In this document: piece after piece, positions 1 to 13,650 of the stretch
Position numbering within the stretch: the first letter of the stretch is position 1
Layout of the letters: each line of letters opens with the position of its first letter
Assembly (NCBI RefSeq): GCF_021462225.1
Contig: NC_061804.1
Span: forward strand, 9,847,740-9,911,739
Direction: 5' to 3'
Source: Girardinichthys multiradiatus
Taxonomy: Eukaryota > Chordata > Actinopteri > Cyprinodontiformes > Goodeidae
Length of the DNA stretch: 64,000 nucleotides
Position numbers and translations under genes: made by a program
Notes under the pieces: model-generated
The model's input: the letters and a program-made list of their open reading frames with translations, nothing else
Databases searched by the model: none
Told to the model about the DNA's origin: nothing

Positions 1-2890
1 TGGAAGAGACTGTTTCCTCTAGACCAGTGGTGTCCAAACGTTTTGCCATGCAGGTCAAAATCATTGAGTTGAAAGTCCTCCGGGGCTTCACAGCATAACT
101 CTTTGCAAAAATAATCTTGTGATTACTTAGGAATAAAATAAACAGTCAGTATTTAAATGTAACAAAGTTCAGATTTCTGCCAAAAGAGATAATTCTAACA
201 GGGATATGAGTCACTCTCTTTGACAATGCCTGCTGTATTTATCCAAGCTAATTAAGTCTGCTTTTGTGTGAAAGTTGCTGGATGTTGTCCAGTTTCCTCT
301 GAAAGCAACATGGTTAATAAAAGACAAATATTTTGTTATACTTAACATTTTCCAACATTTTTATTTTTCAGGGAAAATTTGACTTTTGTTTTTTTTTTTT
401 AATCGTCAAAATCATTCCAACAACACTGCTTTAGATAATGGTCACTAAAGTTAGACTGGGCAAATGTCATGCTGTGGAGAGCGAAACCCTGCAAATGAAA
501 AGAAAAAAAATATATTTTGCATTAATTTCTAGTTATTGGTCGATATTCAGTTTTTGTCTTTTCTTCCCTCGAGATGAAACGATGTAGTCTGGCGCAGCTC
601 CAGCTGCCTGAAACATAGATTTGAAGCCACATCTGTTAAATTGAAATGAAATGTTTTTGAATACAGGCTGACTTTGATGGTGAAGAGATGTCTCTGTGTT
701 CAGTGTGTTCATGTGCACATGAATATTCATGACGACCTCGGGGCTCACCAGACCCTCAGTCATGGTGTTTGTCTCTTGCTAATGGGCTGTGCCATGCTCT
801 GAACATGGCATGCATCTGGCGCTTTCTAAATCATGCCATGCAGAATTAGCTGTTCCCAGTCAACCAGCTTATTATAGCCTTTCATGGATTTTTTTGGGAA
901 TTTAATGCATGAAATTTGCACATAAGTCTCTATTTCAATATGATGATTTACTCTTGAAAACAAAGTTTGTTTATGATTGGATGACCTTGCTTAATGTTAC
1001 GCATATTGTGGGAACATCGTTACTGATAATTTCTGTCTGTAACTCTTAAAGCTCAGCAATAGGTGGAGGCAGGCCAGATTTACTCACATTTCATGGTTTA
1101 AGCGGAGCTCTGCCCTTTAGCTGTTTTCAAGATCCAGACTAATTATTTTTGTCTTTTCTGTTGTTCAGTTAGTGGTTACAAGGCATTTGTTTGGCAGATT
1201 CCCCAGAGAGACAATATCTTGGTTTAAGTTTCCCCCAGGAGCAACAACAGAGGCAGAAAATTAGCCTGCTGGAGTGAGCCAGTAGCAACTGTTGATTGGA
1301 CCCTGGAATGGAATGGTTTCACTCTGTTTGCATCTTTGGATTATTCCCATATGAGCTGGACAAACAATATTTATTCAGCGTCCTCAAGGTTTACTTATCG
1401 AGGGCCAAAAGTCCCACAATCCGGTGAATAAAAAATTGTTTTAACATACTCACAGATAACCTAATTATTGGGCCGTAAACAATTTGTTCTTTAGTTTTAA
1501 TTATTAATTTTCTGTTTTCTTGGGGTATAGGTGTGACATTTATCTTTACCAGGGCTACCATGGGTGGGGGGGGAACTATATCTTAATTTTACAAAAAATT
1601 TGTAGGCCTTGGGTCAAAATTATTTTTGGCTTTTCAAAGTAATGTTGATAGAATGAAGAAGAAGAATGTGGCCTTTTACACTCAGCTAATACATTTGAGT
1701 TGCTGTGTAAACACAAGATGCAATAACAAATAAACACTTAACTAATGCTTATCTAAGCAATCAGACGGCATCAGTTTACGTGAACTTGTGAGCTTTATGT
1801 TTGCACCCCCACACAGTTGTCATGCTCCCTCAAGACGAGCTGTTTCAATTATTTCTAACTCAACTATAAAGAACAATGAGGGCAGCAAGAGAAGGACAAA
1901 CAGAGTCCATGGGGGGGACTCAGACATCTTACAGTCCAAAGCAAGAGGCACAAATTTCTAGGAAAAATGTCCTTCTCTGGAGGAAAACTGAGCTGGTGTT
2001 CTAGTGAATGTTGCAGTCTTATTAGGAGCCCTACCTAATACTATTCTCTGGGTCTGGGTGCAAACTGAGTTATTCCTTCAGATACACAAAGTTTGCATAC
2101 ATTAAAATGAGAACCTGACTGCATTTTGTCACACTCTTCTGTGCTATGAGGAGTCACCAAGCGGACGTGTGGGAGGAAAGTTAGACCGCTTGCAGCATTA
2201 AGTTAGTTGAGCTGAATTTAAATTATGCGAGATCAAACCAGCGTTTCTTGTTCCAAGTGAATACAAAGACCTCAGCAGTATGCAGACTGAATAGCAGAAA
2301 CTTTCTGTGGAAGGAGGAGATGTTTGGTTAAAGCAGAGTTTTAATGGTGAGCCCTTGTGCGCTTTATGGGATGTCACAAGTCTTGACATGGACAGAGATG
2401 ATAACAGGCTTTGTTCGCAGATAAGCATCAGACACTGGATGGCGATGTCAAAGTCGATGAAAAGGATTTGTGAGAGAGCTGTGGTGAAGAGTTGACTTTT
2501 AGGGCACGCTGGTGTTTGCCAGAGACACCCAGCATCTTTTGAAGATGTTCCTGATGAAAGCTGTAACGTGATCTACCTCCTCAGCTCAAGTTTAGGGTCT
2601 GGAATCTGCCCCGGGGGGCTTCTTCTGCAAATGCAATTTAAGAATAAAGCCATGTCAATCCTGAAGGTAGCATAATCCCAAGAAAAAAAAAAAGTTGACT
2701 GAATTATTAATCAATTAGTATATCATAATAAAAATAAAGCCTGTTGCTGATATCGGGGCCAACAGCAGTTGATACAAATCATGTGGTTGTATTTGTCTTT
2801 CACTGGGAGTCTGATAATTAGATTAGTGCTGTGGAACAGGATTTATCGGCTTATAGATTTCTTCTGTTTTGTCTTCTTTTTCACATGAGT
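1..2890. other. Gene-free stretch, hAT-type terminus at the left edge
   Basis: Positions 25-39 read CAGTGGTGTCCAAAC, the same type of terminus that ends the hAT element at 52174, so a related hAT relic begins at the window edge; its other end was not located. The remainder to 2890 shows no coding exon, RNA gene or recognisable repeat. It may be intron 1 of mcam or intergenic sequence. Confidence 0.35.
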
Positions 2891-2918
2891 CATCTGGTGA
2901 GTTTTACATTCAAATATA

Positions 2919-3231
2919 CAGTAATTTTAAAGAAATTAGAATATGTGGCCTGATGAGCCTCGTTTGTCAGATTTAAAGTACCTTTCGAAAATAACCTTCT
3001 CATTAAGCCCAAATTTCTGTATTAAAATGTTTTTTATGGGTCTGATGTAATATTCTAATGTTAAATGGTTTGTTTGTATTAGCTGTAAGGGAAAAATCAT
3101 CATAATTAACAGAAATAAAGGCTTTAAAACATCAGTCTCTGTGGAATTAATCTATATAATGTTTCATTTAAATTGAGTTACTGAAATAAATGGACTTTTT
3201 TAGTAATATTCAAATGTATTATGACTGTATT
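2919..3231. mobile_element. Short Tc1-type element, two terminal repeats only
   Basis: The left end reads CAGTAATTTTAAAGAAATTA and the right end, read on the minus strand, starts CAGTCATAATACATTTGAAT and continues into ACTGAAATAAATGG-type sequence. This is the terminal inverted repeat of a Tc1-like family seen again at 46800-46966 and 55971-56260. No transposase sequence remains between the ends, so this is an internally deleted copy of about 310 bp flanked by TA. Confidence 0.55.
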
Positions 3232-3297
3232 TGTGTGGTACACTTAAATGTTTATTGCCAGACTTGTACAATCAATAAATCAATTAAGTAGGACCTG

Positions 3298-3960
3298 TCT
3301 GATGACATGAAGTAGGCTAAAAGATCTAAAAAAGTAGCATATCATGTCCTGATCTGAAGACATTTAGGAACAGATGAGAAATAGTCGCTGACATCAATCA
3401 GTCTGGAAAGGGTTGCAAAGCAGTTTCTAAGAGAACCACAGTGAAACCCATCATCAACAATTGATGAAAACATGGAGCAGTGGAAAAACTTTCAAGGAGT
3501 GCCTGGTCTACCAAAATTACTCCAGGAATGCATCAAAGACTCATCCAGGATGTCACAGAAAAACCCAGAATTACACCTGAAGCTCTGCAGACCTCACTTA
3601 CCTCAAACCTTAATCTATTTGAGATGTTGTGGCGTGATCTTCAACAGGCCATTCACGCTGGGAAACCTTCCAATGCGGGTGAATTTAAACAATTCTGCAA
3701 AGAAGAGTGGGTCCAAATTCCTCCATAGTGATGTAAAAGACTCACTACCTGTTGTCATAAATGCTTGTTGTGCCATGGGTGGAAAAACCAGTAATTAGGT
3801 TCCGGAGGCAATTACTATTTCACACAGGGTCAGGTTGGTTCTGAAAGCTTTTTCCCAACACTGCATTTTGTATTTACTCAGATTGTATTTTTCTAAAAAA
3901 AAAAAAGATCTTTAAGGGGGTAAATACTTCTCACAACGCTGTATTTTAAGGTTTCACTCC
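3298..3960 (+). mobile_element. Tc1-like transposon relic
   Basis: Degraded Tc1-like sequence. It includes the stretch around 3298-3330 (GACATGAAGTAGGCTAAAAG), a region that translates to WKNFQGVPGLPKLLQECIKD-like fragments, and an end encoding [20 protein letters not shown] out of frame with it, followed by a terminal block with 'AATACTTCTCACA'. Very similar blocks occur at 32530-33560, 53800-54400 and 57420-58040. Frameshifts and a large internal deletion rule out activity. Confidence 0.7.
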
Positions 3961-3964
3961 ATTA

Positions 3965-6900
3965 ACTGTGATAAATACTCCGTGCACAATGAGTAACAAA
4001 CTGACTTTTTCCTGAAGAAATGTGATCATTCTGGAACAAAAGAGAAATGTCATTAGTCGGGATTAATGTTGTAGCTGGAAAACGCTCAAGTTAATAAAAA
4101 ACTTGAATGAAACCCAAATGGAGACATCATGCATCCCACTGTGGAAGCCAGACTAGCAAACAAATAAAAATTTATTTTTGTTATCCGAGGCAAACTGTTC
4201 TTGTGACCACAAATATTAATCAAGCATTTGTTTTGTGCAGAAAACGTGCTGAGTGTTAATTCTTCATTGTAGTCCTCACTAGTCTTTATAAAAATCAGTG
4301 CAAAGATTGTTTGTTCTGGATATTAAAGCTCAGTTTTCTTGTTTGTACTGTGGTTACGCCTGTAAACAGGTAATAGGAGTACAGAGGTTTTTATAAAAGC
4401 TTTTTTATTTGCATTTGTTCTATTTATATTGACAAAGAATCTCTGATCTCATTTTGGTTGCATGCATGGCAATAAATCAGTGCAAAATAGTTTTGTTGAT
4501 ATCACTTATCATTTCTCTTTAATAATTATAATTAACAACAATCTTAGTATTATTTGTAGCCTTCATGTCATTAACCTTCTTAATTTATTTATTAGAAGTA
4601 AACATAAAAGGAAAAGTCGACTGGTGTCAGGAATCGGATGATTTCACCTTGATTGGCAACCTTCCGTTGCCCGGATAAGAACTAACAATTCAGATTTTCT
4701 TCCAATTTCCATTTTCAGTGAATGCACCATATCTAATACATGTTGCAAAGACAACAACACTCTTCGAGGAGGGGACTGTTACTGAAGGAAGAATACTCAA
4801 AGTTAGCTGCCAGACTTTAAAGTGAAAACAGGACAGTTGAACGGAGTGAGTGACGTGGAGATGCTGTCAACTTTAAGGATGTATATCTAGAGAATTCATA
4901 CAGACTGATGTGTTAGGATTGGCAGCTGTTCTGTAAAATGACCCATGATTCAGTTCATTTAACGTTGCTTTGTGTGTTCTCTGGAGATTCTTACAAAAAG
5001 TTCCCCACCTTTGCAGATCCAGCATGTTCCGTGACAGTTTGAAACCTGATAAGGATAAAATGGAGCAACCTTGCTGTCATATGTTCATACATCCTTTTAC
5101 CAGCTGATCTCCTACTCCCTGTTGAAATTTAGCACCAATTGAGCCCCAAAGAGTGTTGTTTCCTTGGGTCTTTAAGGATTAGGGCATGGTGCCTTAAATG
5201 GTAGGAAGAAAATCAGATTTCTTAGTCACAATTTCCCAGTGCACCCTAAGTTTACAGACCAGGAGAGTCGCAGTTCTTTCTTCATGTGTCTTGAAATAAT
5301 TTAGTTTCTTTTATGGTTTTGATGAGTTGTCTTATCTGTCTGTGTCTGCACTACCTCTTGTAAGTTTGTAAATGACAGCACACGGGTACTCAGATTGCTT
5401 TTCAAACACCTAAAATGTCAACTTTGATACCCCATAAATACAGGTTGGCTTGGACTGTGGCGGTTTTGTTACAAAATGCATGAACTGATCAAATGAAAGG
5501 CAAAGATTTCTCCTCTGGCTCTCCTATGTGACTTTCTTCTCTGATTCTTATAATCTGACAAAGGATATATAATAGTCTTTGTGTTTCTCAAGTTGGCCTT
5601 GTGCATCAGTAAAAGGTCTTCTCTCTGTGCCAGGACACAGAAAAACAACAGGAGATGAGAACCCAGATCTTCTTTTAGTCCTAGTCTCCTTGTAGCTCAT
5701 TTAGGATCAGTTGGTTAAAGAAGCACACCTTGGTCACACTGAGAAGAGTCATTTAAGGTGGACTGGCATCTGGTCGGGGACGCCCTCCCGTGGAGACTTA
5801 AGAGCGAAGTTGCTGGGAAAACAAGATGTCTGGGTTGCTCTGCCCGATCTGTTGTGAAAGTGGATGTGACCTTAATAACTGCCTGATAAAGAGAAGAAAC
5901 TGCACAGCTTATCTGATTTGGGATCCACACGTTATTTTATAAATGCAATATTATAAATGGACTGGGTCTGAAAATCAACCGTCCAATTATGACCTATCCT
6001 TACTTGAATGATCTCCTTATTTTTTTTCCTTTTTGTTGCATGCGTACAGACGCATCTTAATCCTTTGGAGCAAAGCAAGTATTTGGGTCTATTTTCAGTA
6101 CGATTACCCTCAATATACTGTTTCCAGTGAAACTCTTGTGAGTTCAGTTCCAGGTCTGGTCTGACTCTTTTGCACCGTAGTTTGCATTTTGTCTCTTTCC
6201 AGCTTGAGCGCTTTTCTGTGATAAGTAGAGTGTTATTCATCCTCCCGATGCATCAGAGTTTACATGCACATCAATACACTGCTATTAACCTGATTAAAGC
6301 TGTAGTCCGGCTAAAACACTGCCATGTCAACAGCAATTTCTGATTACCTCAGCACAGAGGTCTTCAAAAACAATATGTAGGTAGTAACTGTGGCAGGGAT
6401 ATTCAACATGGCTCTTAGATATTTTATTTTTATGTCCAGATTTTAATGGGTTTGGCTGATTGAATCATTTTATTGCATCACTATGAACTGCTTTTATTGC
6501 GTTTTATACAGTATGTTTTAAAGTTGCCATTGAGGCACAAAAATTCATATCTTGCCTTTCCACTACCGGAAACAGGGTAGTTTTCAGGAGCTGTTTCCAC
6601 TGCACTCTGTTAACTTAAATTATTCATTTGTGTGATTTCTTTTTTTTTTTTTTTTTTGTCTGCAAACACAACATTTGAACCCTGACGATCACATTGAATA
6701 TCGCAGTGTTTCACAGTGTTTGCATTCGAATACATGAATAAAATCAGCTAACTTTTGAGGGAAATATTAATTAGTTGAATTAAATGAAATGTAGACTTCT
6801 GCTTTCAGAATCCATTGGAAGTGGAGAGAGTAAATACTTTCATCGAGGTTATTTTTTGGGTATTTAAACCAGTGACCTTTGAACGTTTTACAGAATTTAT

Positions 6901-7250
6901 GTAAAAATATACAAATTAAAACAGTGGCAACCCAGCAGTCATTAAAGCTTCTCTGGGAACATGTCATGTAAGCTTTAGTAATTAAAAATTATTACAAACA
7001 TCCTCCAACCTTACAGTAATTTTAATTTTGTTTCAGAGTGTAACTGCTGTGAAAAAAGTTACAAGTTATGGTTGTAAAACATCAGGTCATCCTCCGAACT
7101 GGAGCTCCCTCTCCTCTTCCCTCCTTTGCCCCAAAAGTTGGCAAAGATTTGTTTAAGGTTTCTTACAGTTACAACTATCTGTAAAGTTATAAAAGTTATA
7201 AAGTGTATTCCCCATAACAAAATCACCAGCTTAGTTTTATTGCTCAAAAT
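3965..7250. other. Gene-free AT-rich stretch
   Basis: No exon, RNA gene or confident repeat was recognised. Local T-runs occur near 6641-6658. Short open frames on both strands have no domain features and look accidental. Confidence 0.4.
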
Positions 7251-7279
7251 CAATGCTTTTTTTTTTATCCCGCACCCTC

Positions 7280-7420
7280 ATTCACTCCTGGGAAGGTTCA
7301 AATTAAATTTAATTCAGTTTAGTTATAAAGCGCCAATTCACAACACGTCGTCTCGAGTGACTTTACAAAGTCAATTCCATCGAATCATACAGATTTCAAG
7401 TCAATTTCAAGTGTTAGATG
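7280..7420. repeat. Interspersed repeat fragment with 'ATAAAGCGCCAATTCACAAC' core
   Basis: The block with AATTTAATTCAGTTTAGTTATAAAGCGCCAATTCACAACACGTCGTCTCGAGTGACTTTACAAAGTCAATTCCA (given here only as its position and parts) resembles a highly repetitive teleost sequence built from AATTCAATTCA plus a 'TATAGCGCCAATTCACAAC' core and 'CTTTACAAAGTC'. Class is not resolved; it is probably a SINE or LINE tail fragment. It has no coding content. Confidence 0.5.
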
Positions 7421-7444
7421 TGACTTGTTAAATTACACCTCAGC

Positions 7445-9640
7445 TTTTATTTATGATTTAAATAATTAAGATTTAACATGGGATATTTACAAAGGTTTGA
7501 ATAGATTTTTCCCATTTAATTAATAAAAAACTATTTGAAAACTGCTTCTCTGTTTACCTAGGCTATTTTTGTCTGATATTGAAATTTTATTAACAATCTG
7601 AAGTCGGGTGAAAAGGCCAAAACAGAACATTTCTGTATAGCAGAAAATGTCACACTATATTCATCAGCCTTTTGTGCATTGTAAAGACAGACATGTTTCT
7701 CTCCAGCGTTTTCTCTGTAAAAGTTGCTAATAATGGCGTAAAAACATGTGACTTCAGCTTTAAGATCCCTCTGGAGAAGGGATTAACCCTATGTTTAATT
7801 TTCAGCATGTCATACTTATCTAATATGCAGTGATATTGATGAAACAGACCACATCCAGAGTCCCATTTAATAAATGATTGCTCCTCGAGTCTCTTACAGT
7901 CATCAGCTGATCGTTTCAGTTTTAAACCATCACTAAAAATTGTGAGTAATTACAAACATGACGCCAAATAAGATGGTAAGTGAAACTGTTTTTTAAACTG
8001 TTTCTGGACGAAGATGAACAAACAGCTCGCTGACATAATCTGATTCTGCAAAGCCCCCTGCAGGGCTGGAGGAGTCATGACGCCATGGGCTTCCTTCACC
8101 TCCAGCCAGTTTGGCATCTGCTGCCCAGCAGAGACCAGGAACATGGATATTGACAAGCTTTAAAAACACACTAGTGCTTTTTAAATAGAACATAAATGTA
8201 AAAATGTAAAGGGAAGGTTAAGGAACTTGTCACACATTAGCAAAAAACTGTCCTCTCGGTAAGTAAAACAAAAAACCTCTTCTTCATACCACACATTCTG
8301 TTTTGGCTCTAATTTAGATTGGTGGACTTATTAAGACACCACCATACATTTATTTTACCTGAGGACTTTTTAAAGTTTTATGGTAAATAGATAAAATTGG
8401 GTTGTTTGGGGTACTAATGAGATGTCAGTACATTTTCAGTCCAACCTCAATTTTGGAAACTGAATCAGAAACTTATATTTCTATATGTAAGGGTTTGTCC
8501 TGAGAGTCATTCTTAGTCAATCTGTCAGTGACATTTTACATAAATTCAACTTGAGAATCTGTCACTCACTGATAAGAAGCAATGAGTTGTGTGACAAACG
8601 ATCATTGTGAATTTTTTCCCGTTAGCGTTGCTTTGATATGCCCCACAACATTCGGACATATCAAGTATCATCCCCTAACAGATATTTTATATCGGCAAAT
8701 TCTTTGTCTCCCTTCTAGGCTCATACCTCTCATTGGTCTGACTGTAGTGTTTTTATGAAGTTGTCTTACTTAATTAAAAATTCATCCTTTGATTTATTTT
8801 CACACTCAAAGTTTTAAGGACAGGTAAAAAAATAAGAACGTCCTAGAGAAATCAATGTATTATTCAATATCCTGACTTTAAGATGCTTTTTCCATCAGAC
8901 TCCAAAAAACAAAAAATCATTGCATTACACTTTTCCCACAATGCCTTGCTCCCTGGTCTTTCAGAGTGTACAGCCCACTTTTATTATGGTGAGATTTCTC
9001 AGAAATGCCTGAAATCCCCCGGTCAATGCTTCACAGAAACATCTTTATAACCATTTCCACAAGTTCCCTTGGATTCAAGCAGAGGAAGTCTTGCTGTTAA
9101 AAGTGCTGACGGGGTTATGGCGACTGAAGCAGCCTCATTTCTGAAAACTCAGGAGTGACGAAAAATGAGCTGTCATGTAAATCAACTTCAATGTACTTCA
9201 TAACTTCTTAACTATAATGGAGTAAACTTATTTTTCCCCCTTTTTTTTTTTAGCTCTGACTCAGCCTTTTCTCACTTATGTAGCTTGCGTGTTCTCTTGT
9301 TCAGCCTCCTGGGCTTTCGTGTGCTTTCAGCTAAAGTCAATCTGCCTCAAGCGTTCACCTCAAGCATTTGATCCCTCTGTCATCTGCAGATGTGATCTGT
9401 CCTTTACATGCTAAACAGATTTTTTTTTTCACTTTGAAAAATAAAAAAACTATAATAAATAATTATGAAGATTTATTATTATTATTATAGTGTTCTAAAT
9501 AACGCAGGAACAAACTAACATATCTAGGCTTATCATATCTTTAAAACAGTGTAAAAAGGTGAAAAACATGACTTTGTTTCTGTGCAGAATCTGACTTAGA
9601 TGTAGGTCAGCAGGACATCAAGCAAGGACATCATTTGGCT
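7445..9640. other. Gene-free stretch
   Basis: No coding exon, RNA gene or confident repeat seen. The region is AT-rich with short homopolymers (for example the T-run at 9240-9252). Confidence 0.4.
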
Positions 9641-9645
9641 ATAGC

Positions 9646-9945
9646 AGGACGACTGTGGCTTAGGTGGTAGGAGTTCGTCCTGTAACCGGTGGGTTTCCGG
9701 TTTCGAACCCCCGCTTTGTCCGTCTCAGTCGTTGTATCCTTGGGCAAGACACTTCACCCTCCTTACCTGCTGATGGTGGTCAGAGGGCCCGTGGCGCATA
9801 TTGTATGGCAGCCTCACTTCTGTCAGTCTGCCCCAGGGCAGCTGTGACTACAATGTGGAAGAATGGGTGAATGACGGATTGTGGTGTAAAGCGCTTTGGT
9901 GTCTCTGAGGACTTGGTAAAGCATTATACGAGTGCAGGCCATATA
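9646..9945 (+). repeat. tRNA-derived SINE
   Basis: A tRNA-like head has an A-box-like TGGCTTAGGTGGTAGGAG near 9656 and a B-box GGTTTCGAACCC at 9699-9710. It is followed by CTTGGGCAAGACACTTCACCC and a tail containing TAAAGCGCTTTGG and CTTGGTAAAGCATTATACGA. The same architecture recurs at 49800-50035. The head shows it derives from a tRNA gene copied by retroposition; it is not a functional tRNA. Confidence 0.8.
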
Positions 9946-9959
9946 AATTTCCAGGAAGA

Positions 9960-11070
9960 ACGTCACCCACACTTGAATCCAAGACAAACTTAAAGGACAC
10001 CATAACAGCATTCCTACAAAGGCGAATAGTATAGAAGTTGATTTATGTATTTTTTAGTTGTGAGATGTAGAAAAATTTTTTTTATTTATCCATTCATCTT
10101 TGCAGGTTTGTAGTTAAAGCCTGATCACTGCCATAATATCTGCTGTAAATTCAGAGAACTTTGTATTTATATTTAGAAATGGTAAGAAATTAACTGAATT
10201 ATGAAAAAATGACTGGCATATAAAATGGAAATTTTGAAAATAAAATAAAGAAGCTTTCATTTATCACCTCTCTTCACTTTAGATGTACATATCTTCTCAT
10301 GTTTGCTTCTGAAGAACACTTTACCCTGTGGGGCTGTAGATGTTCACCAGACAGACTTCCTGAGAAAGTATCCCAAACGAATTAATTCAATTCAGTTAGC
10401 ACAAAACGCAATGAGCATTTCATTGGGTTAAAAAAACAGCTTTGAATTGATTAGACGGGTCTGACAAGAACATGAGGGGCAAACATCAAAGGTCTGTTTA
10501 CAGGTTTTAATAGAATCACAGTTAATAACACTCCATGTGTAGCGCGCTGCGTCTCGTCCCAAAGCTGCCCTGTCAGGGCGTTTAGGAGGTACCCAGTAAT
10601 TCTTTAGGTCGTCTTAGCTCACAGATCAAGGCATCGGGTCTGTTACTTTGAACTTGACATTTCAAAAGGGAGAGGATAAAGAGATGCTTAAATATAAAAT
10701 CCTCCCCCAACTCCCTCATCCTTCATATTGGACGCTGTTAAAAGATCAACTACTGAATCGAAGAGGAGTGTTCAGGGGAAAGGATTTCCTCCAATCTGTT
10801 TGTCTGTGGATGTTCATTTATGTACACTTCAACTAAAAAATGGGTTATCTAACATTTTTTTGTTTTCCCATGATGACTAGTACATGTTTACTGATAATGC
10901 AATTGTTGTATCCGCAGAAGCTCCCCACTTAAGAAACCACGTGTACCGGGTTAAAGGATTTTCCTTCCCTTAGATTCTTTAGCTTTCCTCATTGAACTGT
11001 TTTATTTAAAAGGGATTCAGTTAAAGATGAATGGTTGTTTATCATTATTTATTGAGCATCTATATTTATC
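9960..11070. other. Gene-free stretch
   Basis: Nothing supportable was found. A slightly CpG-containing segment at 10540-10600 (AGCGCGCTGCGTCTCGTCCC) is too short to argue for a promoter. Confidence 0.35.
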
Positions 11071-11420
11071 AGAAACCCTAAATTTCAGCATATCAGAACA
11101 AAAAAGTAATCAGAGCTTCATCTCTTACAGGACTGTTTGACAAATACTCAACAAGCATGGCTTTGTCTGAAAGGGTCTCAGCAGAACTGAGGCTTGCAAA
11201 GCTGCATCTGAATGAATCCCAAGACCAGAACAATGTCTTTTGGACAATACTCAGTACCATGTTTAGACAAAAACCAAAGAAAGCATATTATCACAAACAC
11301 CACATACCATTCATCAAGCACAGCGGGGGAGGAGTCATGATGTGGGCTTGTTTTGCAGTCACACGACCTGGGCCTCTTACAGCTATTGATTCGGCCATGA
11401 GCTTCTTTGCTAGTTAAGCA
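11070..11420 (+). pseudogene. Tc1-like transposase fragment
   Basis: An open stretch translates to FWTILSTMFRQKPKKAYYHK and then IKHSGGGVMMWACFAVT..GP, which is the Tc1 transposase segment between the first catalytic region and the conserved GGGxxMxWGCF block (here W-A-C-F). The N-terminal HTH region and the C-terminal catalytic D and E are missing. It is a dead internal fragment. Confidence 0.75.
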
Positions 11421-12690
11421 AAAATACTAACTGAAATTTGCGTGTTATTTAGTAATAATTTTTTGATGAACAGCCCTTTTTAGAGCTGGTCAGTACCTGA
11501 CCATGCAAAGCTGCGTCCCCATTCAGGTGCTGAAAATCCACTCTGGCCAACAATCTCATTAGCGAGGAGACAAGGACAGCAGTCCTTTATTCTTAAACCA
11601 TTGTGCTGCTCATGTGTTTAATTTTGATCCATGTTAGAGTGAAAATGGAAGATTTCTAGTCATCTAATTGGTGCACTGTGTTGTAGAAACATGGCTTACC
11701 TGGACAGGAATCTTTGAGTGGCTGTAAAATTCAGTTTCCTTTGTTGAGTTGGGTGTTATGAACTAATAAAAGAGAAATGTTTCTGCCTTTAGGCATCTGC
11801 TGGAGGAGGTTCAGTGGAAGTGCAAGATTTTTTTTTTTATAGCTGCACAGGTGTGTGTGAAAAGGAACATCAACATAGATTTCCTTGTGTGTGGTCTTGT
11901 GATAATGTTTCACTGAGTCCCCCCCCCCCCAACCCTTCACTCACACACATACCCACCCATGTTTGCCCTCTCTTCTCACTGGTCCTACACTTCTTCCCAC
12001 AAATCACTTGACAAATGGGCTGCACACAGGTGTTGCTGACTCCCTCTTTCTGCCCCATTGCTCGTCTGTATGGGAACAGCGGCAGCTTCAGAATTGTCCA
12101 CAGCTGCTTGTGTCAACGTGAACCCCACCTCCCCAGGCCCTGCGGGATACAGTGCCACCCGAAGGCTGGGAATCCAGTCATAATGACGGCCCAGGCTCAA
12201 GGTTTTGGCACGCTGCGGCACAGTGAGTCAAACAAGTGGAGGATTTTGTCTGCTGAGCCCTGAGAACTGGAGTCTCCCAGTCTGGAGATCAAGATAAAGT
12301 CTGGGCCGAGCTGCCCGTTGCTCCCATATTAAACAATGCAGCTGGTTATGAGTTCTGAACACAGATGTATCTTTGTGTTTGATGTTGTGTCTTACCGAAG
12401 GCAGGCGTAGGATTCACACTGAAGCTGAAGAAGGCTGTGGTTATCAGCTGCTGAAGGCAAAGAATGTGTTGGGATGTGACATATAAGACAGGTTTGTTGT
12501 GTAAACAGTTTTAACCTTTTGAAACATGTCAATAAAGCTCAGGTGAAGGTTTATGTTAAACAGTTGACTCTCACAGATTGTTTACATGCACACAAGATCC
12601 AGGTTGCTGTAAAGCACAGAATTAAAGTGGTAGGAAAAGGAAACGGTTTTTTGACATTTTCCACAGATAAAAGTTTGAAAGGTGTGGTTT
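11420..12690. other. Gene-free stretch with a C-run
   Basis: No exon recognised. A run of ten C residues with flanking pyrimidines lies at 11920-11931. The 12015-12260 interval is relatively GC-rich and open on both strands but has no domain features, splice context or homology that I recognise. Confidence 0.35.
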
Positions 12691-13650
12691 GCATTTGTTA
12701 TCCCTCCACTCAGTGCTTTGTAGAACTTCCTTTTGCTACAATGAGAGCTGAGAGTCTTTTGAGGTATGTCTCTAGCAGCTTTGTAGGTCTTTTTTTCTCA
12801 ATGTTCTTTGCAAAATAGTTCAGGCTCAGTCAGACTGGATGCAGATTCTGTCTCTGACTGTATGTTTGGGGTCCTTGTTTCTGCTGGAAGGTGAACCTCC
12901 ACCCCAGTCTCTGCTGTTTCCAATTCTATTCCAGGATTTTCCTGTTCTTGGCTCCATCCACTTTTCCATCAACTTTGACCAGCTTCCCTTTCTCTGCTGA
13001 AGAAATGCATTCACACAGCATGATGCTGCCACCACCATGTTTAATGTGAGGTTTTTTTTTATCCTGTAGGCATAAGAGTACACTTTTGGTCTCATCTGAC
13101 CAGAGCACCTTCTTACACAGGTTTGCTGTCTCCTCTACAACATGTGGCAAACTGCAAATGGCACTTTTGATGACTTACTTTTTAATTATTCAAGCTTCAG
13201 TCTTCAATCTTGGCTGCTCCTCGGTTTAATGCTCTCCTTGCCCAGCCAGTCAGTTTAGCTGGACGTCTATGCCCTGGTAGGTCTGCTGCTGGTCCATCCT
13301 CTATCCATGTTCCGATGATGGGTTGAACAGAGCTTGGTATATTGTTTTAGAACCTAACCCTGCTTTAAACTTCTCCAGAGCATTCCTCCTGACCTGTCTG
13401 CTGTGTTCCTTGGTCTTCTTGATGCTGTTTGTTCTCTAATGTTCTCTAACAACCCTTTGAGGCCTTCAGAGAACTGCTGTATTTTAAACTGGTATTAAAT
13501 TGAACACAGTTGGGCTCTATTTACTTATTATGTGACTTTTAAAGGCAATTGGTCGCACTGGATTTATAAAGGTTTTCCAAGTTTCTTTCTGCTTCACCCC
13601 TTTGTATTCATTTTTGTTGGTGTGTTACGTAGGATCTGATGCCTTTGCAT
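12690..13650 (-). mobile_element. Tc1-like transposon relic
   Basis: On the minus strand the translation includes VLWSDETKSVLLC, with the first catalytic D of the DDE triad, and KHGGGSIMLCECISSAEKGK, the GGGxxMxWG block with tryptophan lost. A second overlapping frame continues the protein, so there is at least one frameshift. The distal part (13340-13650) reads as a terminal region shared with 45109-45486 (CTGCTGTGTTCCTTGGTCTTC). Inactive. Confidence 0.8.

Noticed and set aside
9646..9720. Possible tRNA gene on the plus strand
   Set aside because: A- and B-box-like sequences are present, but no paired acceptor stem or cloverleaf was evident, and the sequence runs into a SINE body that recurs at 49797-50040.
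12015..12263. Open frame starting MGCTQVLLTPSF as a signal-peptide exon
   Set aside because: The hydrophobic stretch is short, no donor at the needed phase follows, and the remainder has no domain features.
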